Shown here one piece after another: positions 1 to 5,246 of a stretch of DNA of 7,304 nucleotides (positions are counted from its first letter, which is position 1; every line of letters begins with the position of its first letter). The notes below the pieces were generated by a model. It searched no databases and had not been told where the DNA came from. It saw only the letters and a list, made by a program, of their open reading frames with translations. This DNA comes from Actinomycetota bacterium. GTDB lineage: Bacteria; Actinomycetota; Thermoleophilia; Solirubrobacterales; Solirubrobacteraceae. The translations under genes were made by a program, and so were the position numbers. The DNA lies in assembly GCA_005883255.1 (NCBI GenBank), contig VAXS01000008.1, positions 1 through 7,304 of the forward strand. The letters run 5' to 3'.

Positions 1-187
1 CGATCACCAGCGCGGGCTTCTGCACCGCCTCGATGACGCCGGCCATCGTCATCGTCTTGCCGGTCCCCGTGGCGCCGAGCAGCGTGGAGAAGCGCTCGCC
101 CGCCTCCACGCCCTCGGCCAACGCGGCGATGGCCGCCGGCTGGTCGGCGGTGGGGATGTAGGCGCTGTCGAGCTCGAGCTTGGGCAT
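1..187 (-). CDS. uvrB: UvrABC system protein B, N-terminal fragment
   Basis: This is the start of the helicase-like damage-verification subunit of nucleotide excision repair, which receives damaged DNA from UvrA and recruits the UvrC nuclease in the cytoplasm. Only the first 62 residues are inside the window; the rest lies beyond base 1. The visible part matches the family opening closely: an N-terminal stretch with D-Q-P at residues 15-17 (the family's Y-x-P-x-x-D-Q-P-x-A-I signature) and the Walker A loop GATGTGKT at residues 38-45, followed by the T-M-A-x-V-I helix and the start of the P-A-L-V strand. The ATG at 187 gives the usual UvrB N-terminus of about ten residues before the DQP motif. 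The gene starts 6 bases after the stop of the NTF2-like gene, so it probably belongs to the rpsA-coaE cluster, but a -10-like hexamer just upstream may give it its own leaderless transcript. Nothing is abnormal in the visible part. Confidence 0.95.
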   Translation of the reverse strand, partial: MPKLELDSAYIPTADQPAAIAALAEGVEAGERFSTLLGATGTGKTMTMAGVIEAVQKPALVI

Positions 188-193
188 GCCAGG

Positions 194-598
194 CTAAGTT
201 AGCGGTCGGGCCTCCTCCCACCCCGGCGGTGGGTCCTCGGTCTGGGTGATGCGCAGGATCCGGCCGTCGCGGAATTCGAGGACCTGCGCCTGGCGCTGGC
301 CCACGTCGCCGAAGGCGCCGCTGCGGCCGGCGACCCAGCTTCGGACCAGGATCCGCTCGCCCGCGGCGCGCGCCTGGTCGATCTCCCCGTGCATGCCCTC
401 GAAGAACGTCAGGAGGTCATGCATGAACTGGCGCAGGCCGTCATGGCCCCGGTAGACGTCGGCGCCCAGGGCCGCCCCCACGTCGCCCAGCCGCCACTCG
501 CACTCGGGGTCGAACAGGGCGACCGTCCCCTCCACGTCGGCCGCCGACCACGCGGCGTACGAGCGTCGAGTCAGCTCGAGGCGCTCCTCGTCGGTCAC
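194..598 (-). CDS. NTF2/SnoaL-like domain protein
   Basis: A 134-residue single-domain protein of the NTF2-like superfamily, in the SnoaL-like group, whose cone-shaped fold is used by small isomerases, cyclases, dehydratases and binding proteins. The fold signature is clear: an N-terminal helix with Y-x-x-W-x-x-x-D (residues 14-21), then L-F-D-P-x-x-E-W (28-35), Y-R-G-H-D-G (49-54) before the second helix, and a C-terminal sheet with V-x-E-F-R-D-G-R-I (106-114). No catalytic set can be assigned, so the substrate is unknown. The start is GTG at 598, whose first base is also the last base of the upstream transglycosylase stop (TAGTG), so translation is probably coupled. It ends 6 bases before uvrB. 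The adjacency to a cell-wall enzyme and a repair gene does not reveal a role. Family assignment is fairly secure; function is not. Confidence 0.85.
   Translation of the reverse strand: MTDEERLELTRRSYAAWSAADVEGTVALFDPECEWRLGDVGAALGADVYRGHDGLRQFMHDLLTFFEGMHGEIDQARAAGERILVRSWVAGRSGAFGDVGQRQAQVLEFRDGRILRITQTEDPPPGWEEARPLT
196..201 (-). promoter_or_regulatory. candidate -10 element for leaderless uvrB transcript
   Basis: On the minus strand TAACTT lies exactly 8 bases before the uvrB ATG, so transcription would begin at or next to the start codon. No Shine-Dalgarno sequence sits at a useful distance: the nearest purine run, GGGAGGAGG at 219-211, is 23 bases away. The hexamer overlaps the last codons of the upstream gene. 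No -35 hexamer is recognisable. The call is inference from spacing and -10 resemblance only. Confidence 0.35.
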
Positions 599-1179
599 TA
601 GAGGCCGAGCTCGCGCCGGTAGGTGTGGCGGTAGTCGCCCTCGGCGCCCAGGACGCGGCGGACGTAGGCGCGGGTCTCGGGGAACGGGATGTCCTCGACG
701 CCGAAGCCTCGCTGCCCCGACCTCACGATCCAGCGGTCCACGTTGGTCTCGCCCGCGTTGTAGGCGGCGATCGCCAGCACCCGGTTGCCGCCATAGCGGT
801 CCAGCAGGTAGCGCAAGTAGTAGCTGCCGTACTGGATGTTGATCTGCGGCGTCCCCAGGTCGGCTGTCTGGAAGGTCCGGGCGCCCGAGCGGCGGGCGAT
901 GAACCGCGCCGTCTCGGGCTGGATCTGCATCAGGCCCTGGGCGCCGGTGGACGACGTGCGGGCCCGGAACTTCGACTCGGCGAAGATGACGGCCGCGATC
1001 AGCGCCGGGTCCAGGTGCTTGGCCTGGGCCTGCTGGCGGATGATGTCCTCGTGGCGCAGGGGGAGCGTGACCTCGCGCACCGCCTTGTCGATCTGGGGCA
1101 CCAGGATCGCCGCGCCCACCCCGAGCACGCCCGCCACGGCGCCCAGCAGCACCGTCCGGCGGCGGCTCCGGGTCGTCAT
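598..1179 (-). CDS. Membrane-anchored or exported lytic transglycosylase (SLT domain)
   Basis: A 193-residue protein with a goose-lysozyme/Slt70-type domain that cleaves the MurNAc-GlcNAc bond of peptidoglycan outside the membrane, leaving 1,6-anhydro-muramyl ends. Residues 1-8 are basic and residues 9-27 form one hydrophobic segment, so the protein is exported or anchored; R7-R8-T-V-L is a possible twin-arginine motif, with no convincing cleavage site. The SLT domain fills about 44-180: the catalytic Glu is E68 in F-A-E-S-K-F, followed by the G-A-Q-G-L-M-Q-I-Q-P segment (79-88), Y-Y-L-R-Y-L-L (120-126), A-A-Y-N-A-G (138-143) and the terminal F-P-E-T-R-x-Y-V (166-173). All hallmarks are intact. 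The ATG at 1179 overlaps the coaE stop as ATGA and has no Shine-Dalgarno of its own, so it is probably read by coupled translation. There are no extra cell-wall-binding domains. Presence of a wall hydrolase between coaE and uvrB is unusual. Confidence 0.92.
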   Translation of the reverse strand: MTTRSRRRTVLLGAVAGVLGVGAAILVPQIDKAVREVTLPLRHEDIIRQQAQAKHLDPALIAAVIFAESKFRARTSSTGAQGLMQIQPETARFIARRSGARTFQTADLGTPQINIQYGSYYLRYLLDRYGGNRVLAIAAYNAGETNVDRWIVRSGQRGFGVEDIPFPETRAYVRRVLGAEGDYRHTYRRELGL

Positions 1180-1814
1180 GCGCCCAGCTTCGCAAGGATC
1201 GCCGACAGCTTCAGCTCGAGGTCCCGGAGCGACCCGTCGTTGACCACGACGTGGTCGGCCCGGCGGGCCTTCTCCTCCTGCGAGAGCTGACGGGCGCCGC
1301 GCTCGTCCAGGGCGGCGTGGCCGCGCGCGCCCGCCCGCTCGCGCCGGACCGCCTCGTCGGCCACCACGGCCACCGTGGCGTCGAACGCCCCCTCCATCCC
1401 GGCCTCGAACAGCAGCGGGACCTCTACCACGGCGGCGCGGGGCGGCGGCCGGCGGCGGCCCAGCTCCTCTCGCCAGTCCCCGATCCGGGCGCCCACCCGC
1501 GGCCACAGCAGCCCCCCCAGCCAGGCCCGGTCGGCCGGCGAGGCGAACGCCGCCCGGGCCACCGCGGCGCGGTCCACGCCGTCGTCCGCGCCGACCTCAG
1601 GCCCCCAGCGCTCGACCACGGCGTCTCGCACCTCGGGCGACGCGTACAGCTCGTGCACCACGGCGTCGGTGGACAGCGTGGCCGCGCCCAGGCGCTCCAG
1701 GGCCGCCAGCGCCTCGGACTTCCCCGCCCCGATCCCGCCCGTCAACCCGACGAAGGGGATCGTGGCGCTAGGAGCCGGCGCGCTCCTCGGCCTCGGCTCC
1801 GGCGCCTGCGCCAT
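1176..1814 (-). CDS. coaE: Dephospho-CoA kinase
   Basis: This 212-residue cytoplasmic enzyme phosphorylates the 3'-hydroxyl of dephospho-CoA with ATP, the last step of coenzyme A synthesis. Visible family features are the P-loop G-G-I-G-A-G-K-S at residues 26-33, the substrate-side Asp D50 in L-S-T-D, the V-E-V-P-L-L-F-E-A-G strand-loop (130-139), and the lid and C-terminal signature Q-L-S-Q-E-E-K-x-R-R-A-D-H-V-V-x-N-D-G-S (176-195). Length is normal for a stand-alone CoaE; there is no C-terminal extra domain of the kind seen in mycobacteria. About 20 residues rich in Pro, Ala and Arg precede the first strand. No other ATG, GTG or TTG lies in frame between the ATG at 1814 and the P-loop strand, and AAGAGGG sits 5 bases before that ATG, so this start is well supported. 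It means a 47-base overlap with the end of rpsA. The gene is followed by an ATGA overlap with the transglycosylase. Confidence 0.96.
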   Translation of the reverse strand: MAQAPEPRPRSAPAPSATIPFVGLTGGIGAGKSEALAALERLGAATLSTDAVVHELYASPEVRDAVVERWGPEVGADDGVDRAAVARAAFASPADRAWLGGLLWPRVGARIGDWREELGRRRPPPRAAVVEVPLLFEAGMEGAFDATVAVVADEAVRRERAGARGHAALDERGARQLSQEEKARRADHVVVNDGSLRDLELKLSAILAKLGA

Positions 1815-3081
1815 TCCCGCCCTCTTCCTCGGCCGGGGCCTCGGGGGCGGGCTGGTCGCCGCCGAAGACGTCCTCGGAGAGCCCCAGCTCGGGCACGTGG
1901 TCCAGGTCGCCCGCGTCCTGGGCGCCCTCCTCGCCGGGGGCCCGGCGCGGCAGCTCCTGGCCCTCCACCCGCTTGATCGACAGCGAGAGCCGGCGCCGCT
2001 CGGAGTCGATCTCCAGGATCTTCACCCGCACGACGTCGCCGGGCTCGATGATCTCGCGGGGGTTCTCGACGTGGTGGGTGGCCAGCTCCGAGATGTGGAC
2101 CAGGCCCTCCACGCCGTCGAGGATCTCCACGAAGGCGCCGAAGGTGACGACCTTGGTGACCTTGCCCTCCAGCTCGTCGCCCACGTTGTAGGTGTCGACC
2201 ACGCGCTGCCAGGGGTCCTCCTGGGTCTGCTTGAGCCCCAGGGAGATCCGCTGGCGGTCACGGTCGATGTCCAGGACCTTGACCCGCACGGTGTCGCCGA
2301 TCGAGAGGATCTCGCTCGGGTGGTTGACGTGCGACCACGACAGCTCGGAGATGTGGATCAGCCCGTCGATGCCGTCGAGGTCCACGAAGGCGCCGAAGTC
2401 CACGATGTTGGAGATCTGGCCCTCGACGATCAGGCCGGGCTGCAGGCGGTCGAGGATCTGCTGGCGGACCTCCTTGCGCTCCTCCTCCAGCACCGCCCGG
2501 CGGGAGAGCACGACGTTGTTGCGGGAGCGGTTGAGCTCGATGACCTTGCACTCGATCTCCTGGCCCAGGTACTCGTCCAGGTGCGGGACCCGGCGGATGT
2601 CCACCAGCGACGCGGGCAGGAAGCCGCGCACGCCCAGGTCGATGATCAGGCCGCCCTTGACGACCTCGATCACCGTCCCCTTGACCGGTTCGCCGGACTC
2701 GGCCGCGGCCTCGATGCGCCGCCACGCCTTCTCGAAGCGGGCGCGCTTCTTGGACAGGATCAGGCGGCCGTCCTGGTCCTCCTTGGTGAGGACGAGCGCG
2801 TCCACCTCCTCGCCCAGCTGCACCTCGTCGGAGGGATCGACCGACTTGCGGATCGACAGCTCGTTGGACGGGATGACCCCCTCGGACTTGTAGCCGATGT
2901 CGACCAGGACCTCGTCGGCGTCTATGCGCACGACCTTGCCGGTCACCACGTCGCCCTCGCTGAACGGGTGCAGCGTGGCGTCGTAGTTGGGGAGGACCTG
3001 TCCGTCGACCTCGAGGAGGAGCCCGTCGGAGCCGTCGACGACCTTGGCGTCCGCGGGCGCTGCGGTGGTGGTTTCGGCCAT
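1768..3081 (-). CDS. rpsA: 30S ribosomal protein S1
   Basis: A 437-residue RNA-binding protein that helps the 30S subunit capture and unfold mRNA. Four S1 (OB-fold) repeats can be seen at about residues 43-114, 130-202, 216-291 and 301-373. Repeats 3 and 4 are the most canonical, each with the F-G-A-F-V strand (229-233 and 314-318) and G-L-(I/V)-H-I-S-E-L (240-247 and 326-333). Repeat 1 has G-Y-K-S-E-G (63-68) and repeat 2 has V-R-G-F-L-P-A-S (151-158). Four repeats is the actinobacterial pattern, against six in E. coli. Residues 375-437 form an unstructured Glu/Ala/Gly/Pro-rich acidic tail, and the first 40 residues are also low in structure. The ATG at 3081 has no Shine-Dalgarno but lies close to an extended -10 motif. 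It is the first gene of the minus-strand cluster leading into coaE, and is divergent from the FAD oxidoreductase. Confidence 0.97.
   Translation of the reverse strand: MAETTTAAPADAKVVDGSDGLLLEVDGQVLPNYDATLHPFSEGDVVTGKVVRIDADEVLVDIGYKSEGVIPSNELSIRKSVDPSDEVQLGEEVDALVLTKEDQDGRLILSKKRARFEKAWRRIEAAAESGEPVKGTVIEVVKGGLIIDLGVRGFLPASLVDIRRVPHLDEYLGQEIECKVIELNRSRNNVVLSRRAVLEEERKEVRQQILDRLQPGLIVEGQISNIVDFGAFVDLDGIDGLIHISELSWSHVNHPSEILSIGDTVRVKVLDIDRDRQRISLGLKQTQEDPWQRVVDTYNVGDELEGKVTKVVTFGAFVEILDGVEGLVHISELATHHVENPREIIEPGDVVRVKILEIDSERRRLSLSIKRVEGQELPRRAPGEEGAQDAGDLDHVPELGLSEDVFGGDQPAPEAPAEEEGGNGAGAGAEAEERAGS
1820..1826 (-). promoter_or_regulatory. Shine-Dalgarno of coaE inside rpsA
   Basis: The minus strand reads AAGAGGG, then 5 bases, then the coaE ATG at 1814. 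The purine run is also read as Glu and Gly codons of the acidic RpsA tail. It decides the coaE start and shows that coaE initiation occurs within the translated end of rpsA. Confidence 0.6.
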
Positions 3082-3093
3082 TGGCTGGGGCTG

Positions 3094-3102
3094 AGGTTAG
3101 CA
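3094..3102 (-). promoter_or_regulatory. candidate extended -10 promoter of rpsA
   Basis: On the minus strand the 70-base divergent gap holds TGCTAACCT, an extended -10 (TG-n-TAnnnT), ending 12 bases before the rpsA ATG. Transcription would then begin about 5-6 bases before the start codon, giving an almost leaderless mRNA. No clear -35 or Shine-Dalgarno is present. Inference from motif and position. Confidence 0.4.
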
Positions 3103-3137
3103 GCGCGACCGCGCGCCACGGCGCTCCTGCGCACCCC

Positions 3138-3143
3138 TATGAT
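3138..3143 (+). promoter_or_regulatory. candidate -10 of the FAD oxidoreductase gene, leaderless type
   Basis: TATGAT, one base from the TATAAT consensus, lies 8 bases before the ATG at 3152. Transcription would start at or within two bases of the A of the ATG. There is no Shine-Dalgarno between hexamer and start and no convincing -35. This is the same 8-base geometry as at uvrB. Confidence 0.45.
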
Positions 3144-3151
3144 CAGGCCTC

Positions 3152-4291
3152 ATGCCGCGTCGCGAGACCAAGCGCGGAGCCGAGCGGACACCGCTGCGGG
3201 GCCGGTGGGACGTCGTGATCTGCGGGGCGAGCTTCGCCGGACTGGCGGTGGCCCGCGAGCTGCAGGGCTCGGGCGCGCGTACGCTTCTGCTGGACCGCTA
3301 CGCCGTGGGCGAGCGCCAGACGTCCGCCTGCGGCATCCCCACGATGTGGCTCGACGCGCTCGGGCTGCAGGAGTCGATCGACCAGACCTTCGGGGACCTG
3401 CTGGTCCACACCCCCCACGGCTCGGTCCGCTGGCGCCTGCCCTGGACGTTCTCCACGTTCGACTACCGCACGCTGTGCCAGCTGCTGCGCGAGCAGGGCG
3501 ACGACGCCGAGTTCGAGACCGCCACGGTGGACGGCCGCAGCGGCGACGTCGTGCACACCGACCGGGGCGACGTCGCCGGCGGCCTGGTGGTGGACGCGCT
3601 GGGGTGGCGGCGGGTACTGGGCCCGGGCGAGGCGGTCCAGCCGCCGGAGGCCTACCTGTCCCGTGGCCTGGAGATCCACCCCGACGGCCGGGGCGAGGAC
3701 ATGGAGCTGTGGATCGACCGGGGCTACGTGCGCGCCGGGTACGCCTGGAGCTTCCCGGCCGCCGACGAGCTGCGCGTGGGGGTGGGCTCGTTCGAGCCCC
3801 GCGACCACGTCAAGGAGCCCACCGTGCGGCTGGCTCGTAACCTGGCGCTGCCCACGGTCCGCTACCAGGGCAACTGGATCCCCCACCGCATCCGCCCCGC
3901 GTCCGAGGACGGCGTGTTCTTCGTCGGCGACTCGGCGGGGCACTGCATTCCCACCACGGCCGAGGGGATCCGCACCGCGCTCTACTTTGGCCTGGCCTGC
4001 GGCCGCGAGCTGCGGGCGGTGGTGGCCGGCCGGCGCACGGGGGCCGAGGCCCTGCGCCGCTACCACGAGTTCAGCGACCGGCACGCCTGGAAGTTCGAGA
4101 TGATGCTCAAGCTCCAGGACCTAGTGCCGCACATCCCGCCGCGACTGCTGCGTCGCATCCTGGCCACGCTGGGCTTCAAGCCGCTGACCGACTGGGCCTT
4201 CGGCCACTATCTCCGGATCGCCCCGCCGCCGGGCTGGCGCCCGGGCGATCGCCGCATGCCGGCGCGCTCGCCCGCGCCGGTCACCGCCTAG
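3152..4291 (+). CDS. FAD-dependent oxidoreductase, geranylgeranyl-reductase-like
   Basis: A 379-residue flavoprotein of the large FAD/NAD(P)-binding group that includes geranylgeranyl reductases, FixC and aromatic hydroxylases. After a basic N-terminal stretch, residues 19-48 form the Rossmann beta-alpha-beta unit with G-A-S-F-A-G (25-30), where Ser replaces the middle Gly of GxGxxG, ending in L-L-L-D-R (45-49). A Cys-Gly pair at 60-61 sits where this family often has a conserved C-G. The second FAD motif F-F-V-G-D-S-A-G (256-263), followed by I-P-T-T-A-E-G-I (266-273), is the GD signature of the class. The C-terminal 70 residues are basic and hydrophobic but show no clear membrane helix. The substrate is unknown: reduction of a prenyl double bond, as in menaquinone or lipid tails, is a reasonable but unproven guess, and a hydroxylase role is possible. 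No isoprenoid gene lies nearby. It is divergent from rpsA and convergent with the small membrane protein gene 9 bases on. Confidence 0.88.
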   Translation: MPRRETKRGAERTPLRGRWDVVICGASFAGLAVARELQGSGARTLLLDRYAVGERQTSACGIPTMWLDALGLQESIDQTFGDLLVHTPHGSVRWRLPWTFSTFDYRTLCQLLREQGDDAEFETATVDGRSGDVVHTDRGDVAGGLVVDALGWRRVLGPGEAVQPPEAYLSRGLEIHPDGRGEDMELWIDRGYVRAGYAWSFPAADELRVGVGSFEPRDHVKEPTVRLARNLALPTVRYQGNWIPHRIRPASEDGVFFVGDSAGHCIPTTAEGIRTALYFGLACGRELRAVVAGRRTGAEALRRYHEFSDRHAWKFEMMLKLQDLVPHIPPRLLRRILATLGFKPLTDWAFGHYLRIAPPPGWRPGDRRMPARSPAPVTA

Positions 4292-4301
4292 CGGCGGCGG
4301 T
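4283..4301. terminator. weak hairpin between convergent genes
   Basis: The arms ACCGCC (4283-4288) and GGCGGT (4296-4301) are perfect inverted copies with a 7-base loop, spanning the stop of the oxidoreductase gene and touching the stop of the opposing gene. It could act in both directions, but the stem is short and no T-run follows on either strand, so a terminator role is uncertain. Confidence 0.22.
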
Positions 4302-4594
4302 CAGAAGCCGCGGCGCTCGCGGTCGGGCCGGCTCACGTACCCGCCTTGGATGATCACGCGCCGCCAGGCGTGGGCCAGCCAGGCCACCGCCAGCACCAGG
4401 ACCGTGATCGAGGCGGCCCGCGCCTTCGTGGGGTCAATCGTGCCCACCGTCACGAAGAACAGGTAGAGGACGACCGCGGCGCCCACGATCGCCCAGGCGG
4501 CGGCGATCGCCATGTTCCGGCGCGCGCGGCGACGGTCGTCCACGCGGCGGCCGCCGGAGCGTCGCTCGCCCCGGCGGCGCTCGCCGTACGGCAT
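4301..4594 (-). CDS. Small Arg-rich two-helix membrane protein
   Basis: A 97-residue protein I do not recognise. It opens with M-P-Y-G-E-R-R-R-G-E-R-R and stays strongly basic to about residue 27, with roughly half the residues Arg. Two hydrophobic segments follow, at about 28-52 and 60-77, joined by a short polar loop containing D-P-T-K, and a basic tail ends in R-R-G-F. With Arg-rich stretches on both ends, the positive-inside rule predicts a hairpin with both termini in the cytoplasm. The ATG at 4594 was chosen because G/C at third positions is nearly complete after it but distinctly lower before it. An in-frame ATG at 4663 would add 23 residues and cannot be excluded. A purine-rich AGGAAAGGGA lies upstream of 4594 but about 13 bases away. 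It follows the Lrp-type gene on the same strand and may share its transcript. No function can be assigned. Confidence 0.7.
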   Translation of the reverse strand: MPYGERRRGERRSGGRRVDDRRRARRNMAIAAAWAIVGAAVVLYLFFVTVGTIDPTKARAASITVLVLAVAWLAHAWRRVIIQGGYVSRPDRERRGF

Positions 4595-4702
4595 CGGCTC
4601 TAGGGCTTCCCTTTCCTGCGCTGAGATCCCGTCACGATAGAACCCGCCTGGCGCGCCGCCCATACGCCATTCGTCCAGTACCCGGTGATTTGGGGGCCGG
4701 CG

Positions 4703-5161
4703 CTACCCGAGGGCGACGCCGCGAGCCGGGACCGGCGACGATTGCACGATCGAGGTCGTGGTCTGGCCGAAGGCCACGAAGCGGTCGACCACCTCCTCCA
4801 GGTGCCGCACGTCGCGCAGGTGGGCCTTCACGAAGAAGCAGTCCTCGCCGGTGATGCGGTGGCACTCCACCACCTCCGGGCTCTGGCGCGCCAGCTCGGC
4901 CACCCGCTGCAGCTGGCGGGGCGACGGGCGGATGCGGATGACCGCGGTGAGGGCGAGCCCCAGGGCCGCGGGATCGAGCGCCGTGCGGTGCCCGACGATC
5001 ACGCCGCCGGTCTCCAGGCGCCGGAGGCGATCGGCCACGGCCGGCGACGAGAGCCCCACCCGGCGGCCCAGCTCGGCCAGCGAGAGCCGCGCGTCCTCCT
5101 GCAGCTCGGTCAGGAGCCGGCGGTCGGTGTCGTCAACACGATCTTCGGCGAATACGGCCAT
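4703..5161 (-). CDS. Lrp/AsnC-family transcriptional regulator
   Basis: A 152-residue ligand-responsive DNA-binding protein of the leucine-responsive/feast-famine family. The opening D-D-T-D-R-R-L-L-T-E-L-Q-E-D-A-R (residues 10-25) and the helix-turn-helix with L-x-E-L-G-R-R-V-G-L-S (about 28-38), then P-A-V-A-D-R-L-R-R-L-E (40-50), match the family N-terminal domain. The G-V-I linker is at 53-55. Residues 68-142 form the RAM effector domain, including P-E-V-V-E-C-H-R-I-T-G-E-D-C-F (95-109), where these proteins place their small-molecule and dimer interface. Length is typical. It is divergent from an EamA-family exporter, a classic arrangement in which the regulator senses an amino acid and controls its efflux, and often itself. 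A good promoter lies just upstream, overlaid by repeated half-sites. The ligand is unknown. The ATG at 5161 lacks a strong Shine-Dalgarno, but the domain starts immediately after it. Confidence 0.94.
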   Translation of the reverse strand: MAVFAEDRVDDTDRRLLTELQEDARLSLAELGRRVGLSSPAVADRLRRLETGGVIVGHRTALDPAALGLALTAVIRIRPSPRQLQRVAELARQSPEVVECHRITGEDCFFVKAHLRDVRHLEEVVDRFVAFGQTTTSIVQSSPVPARGVALG

Positions 5162-5172
5162 GAGAGCTTGAT

Positions 5173-5234
5173 TCGCAGGTGCTCGACACCATATCCCTGC
5201 GATGAAGCATGGTCAAGCGCGGTTTCGACTGCGA
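5173..5234. promoter_or_regulatory. repeated half-sites in divergent region, candidate operator
   Basis: TCGCAG (5173-5178) is an inverted copy of CTGCGA at 5197-5202, and CTGCGA recurs at 5229-5234 within a direct repeat of CTGCGATG (5197-5204 and 5229-5236). The direct copies are 32 bases apart, about three helical turns. The set brackets the regulator's promoter, as autoregulatory Lrp-family sites often do. Binding is inferred only. Confidence 0.3.
5188..5216 (-). promoter_or_regulatory. sigma-70-type promoter of the Lrp-family gene
   Basis: On the minus strand, TTGACC (5216-5211) and TATGGT (5193-5188) are separated by exactly 17 bases, each one or two bases from consensus. It is the best promoter in the window. 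The predicted start is near 5181, giving a leader of about 20 bases before the ATG at 5161. Because it lies in the divergent gap it can be controlled together with the exporter. Confidence 0.6.
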
Positions 5235-5246
5235 TGCTCCGGCATA

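Noticed and set aside
217..233. Inverted repeat CCCACC/GGTGGG that could be a terminator before uvrB
   Set aside because: It lies in the Pro-Pro-Gly-Trp codons of the NTF2-like gene, has a short stem and no T-run on either strand. GC-rich codon runs explain it.
1512..1518. G7/C7 homopolymer runs in coaE (here) and in the YdcZ-like gene (6545-6551) as possible slippage switches
   Set aside because: Both encode ordinary Gly-Gly in frame, both reading frames are intact, and such runs are common at this GC content.
1375..3840. An 821-codon open frame on the plus strand, antisense to coaE and rpsA and running into the oxidoreductase gene
   Set aside because: It has no recognisable domain and a composition typical of the reverse frame of high-GC genes. 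It overlaps two genes with intact, unmistakable motifs. Stop codons are rare in GC-rich DNA, so long shadow frames are expected.
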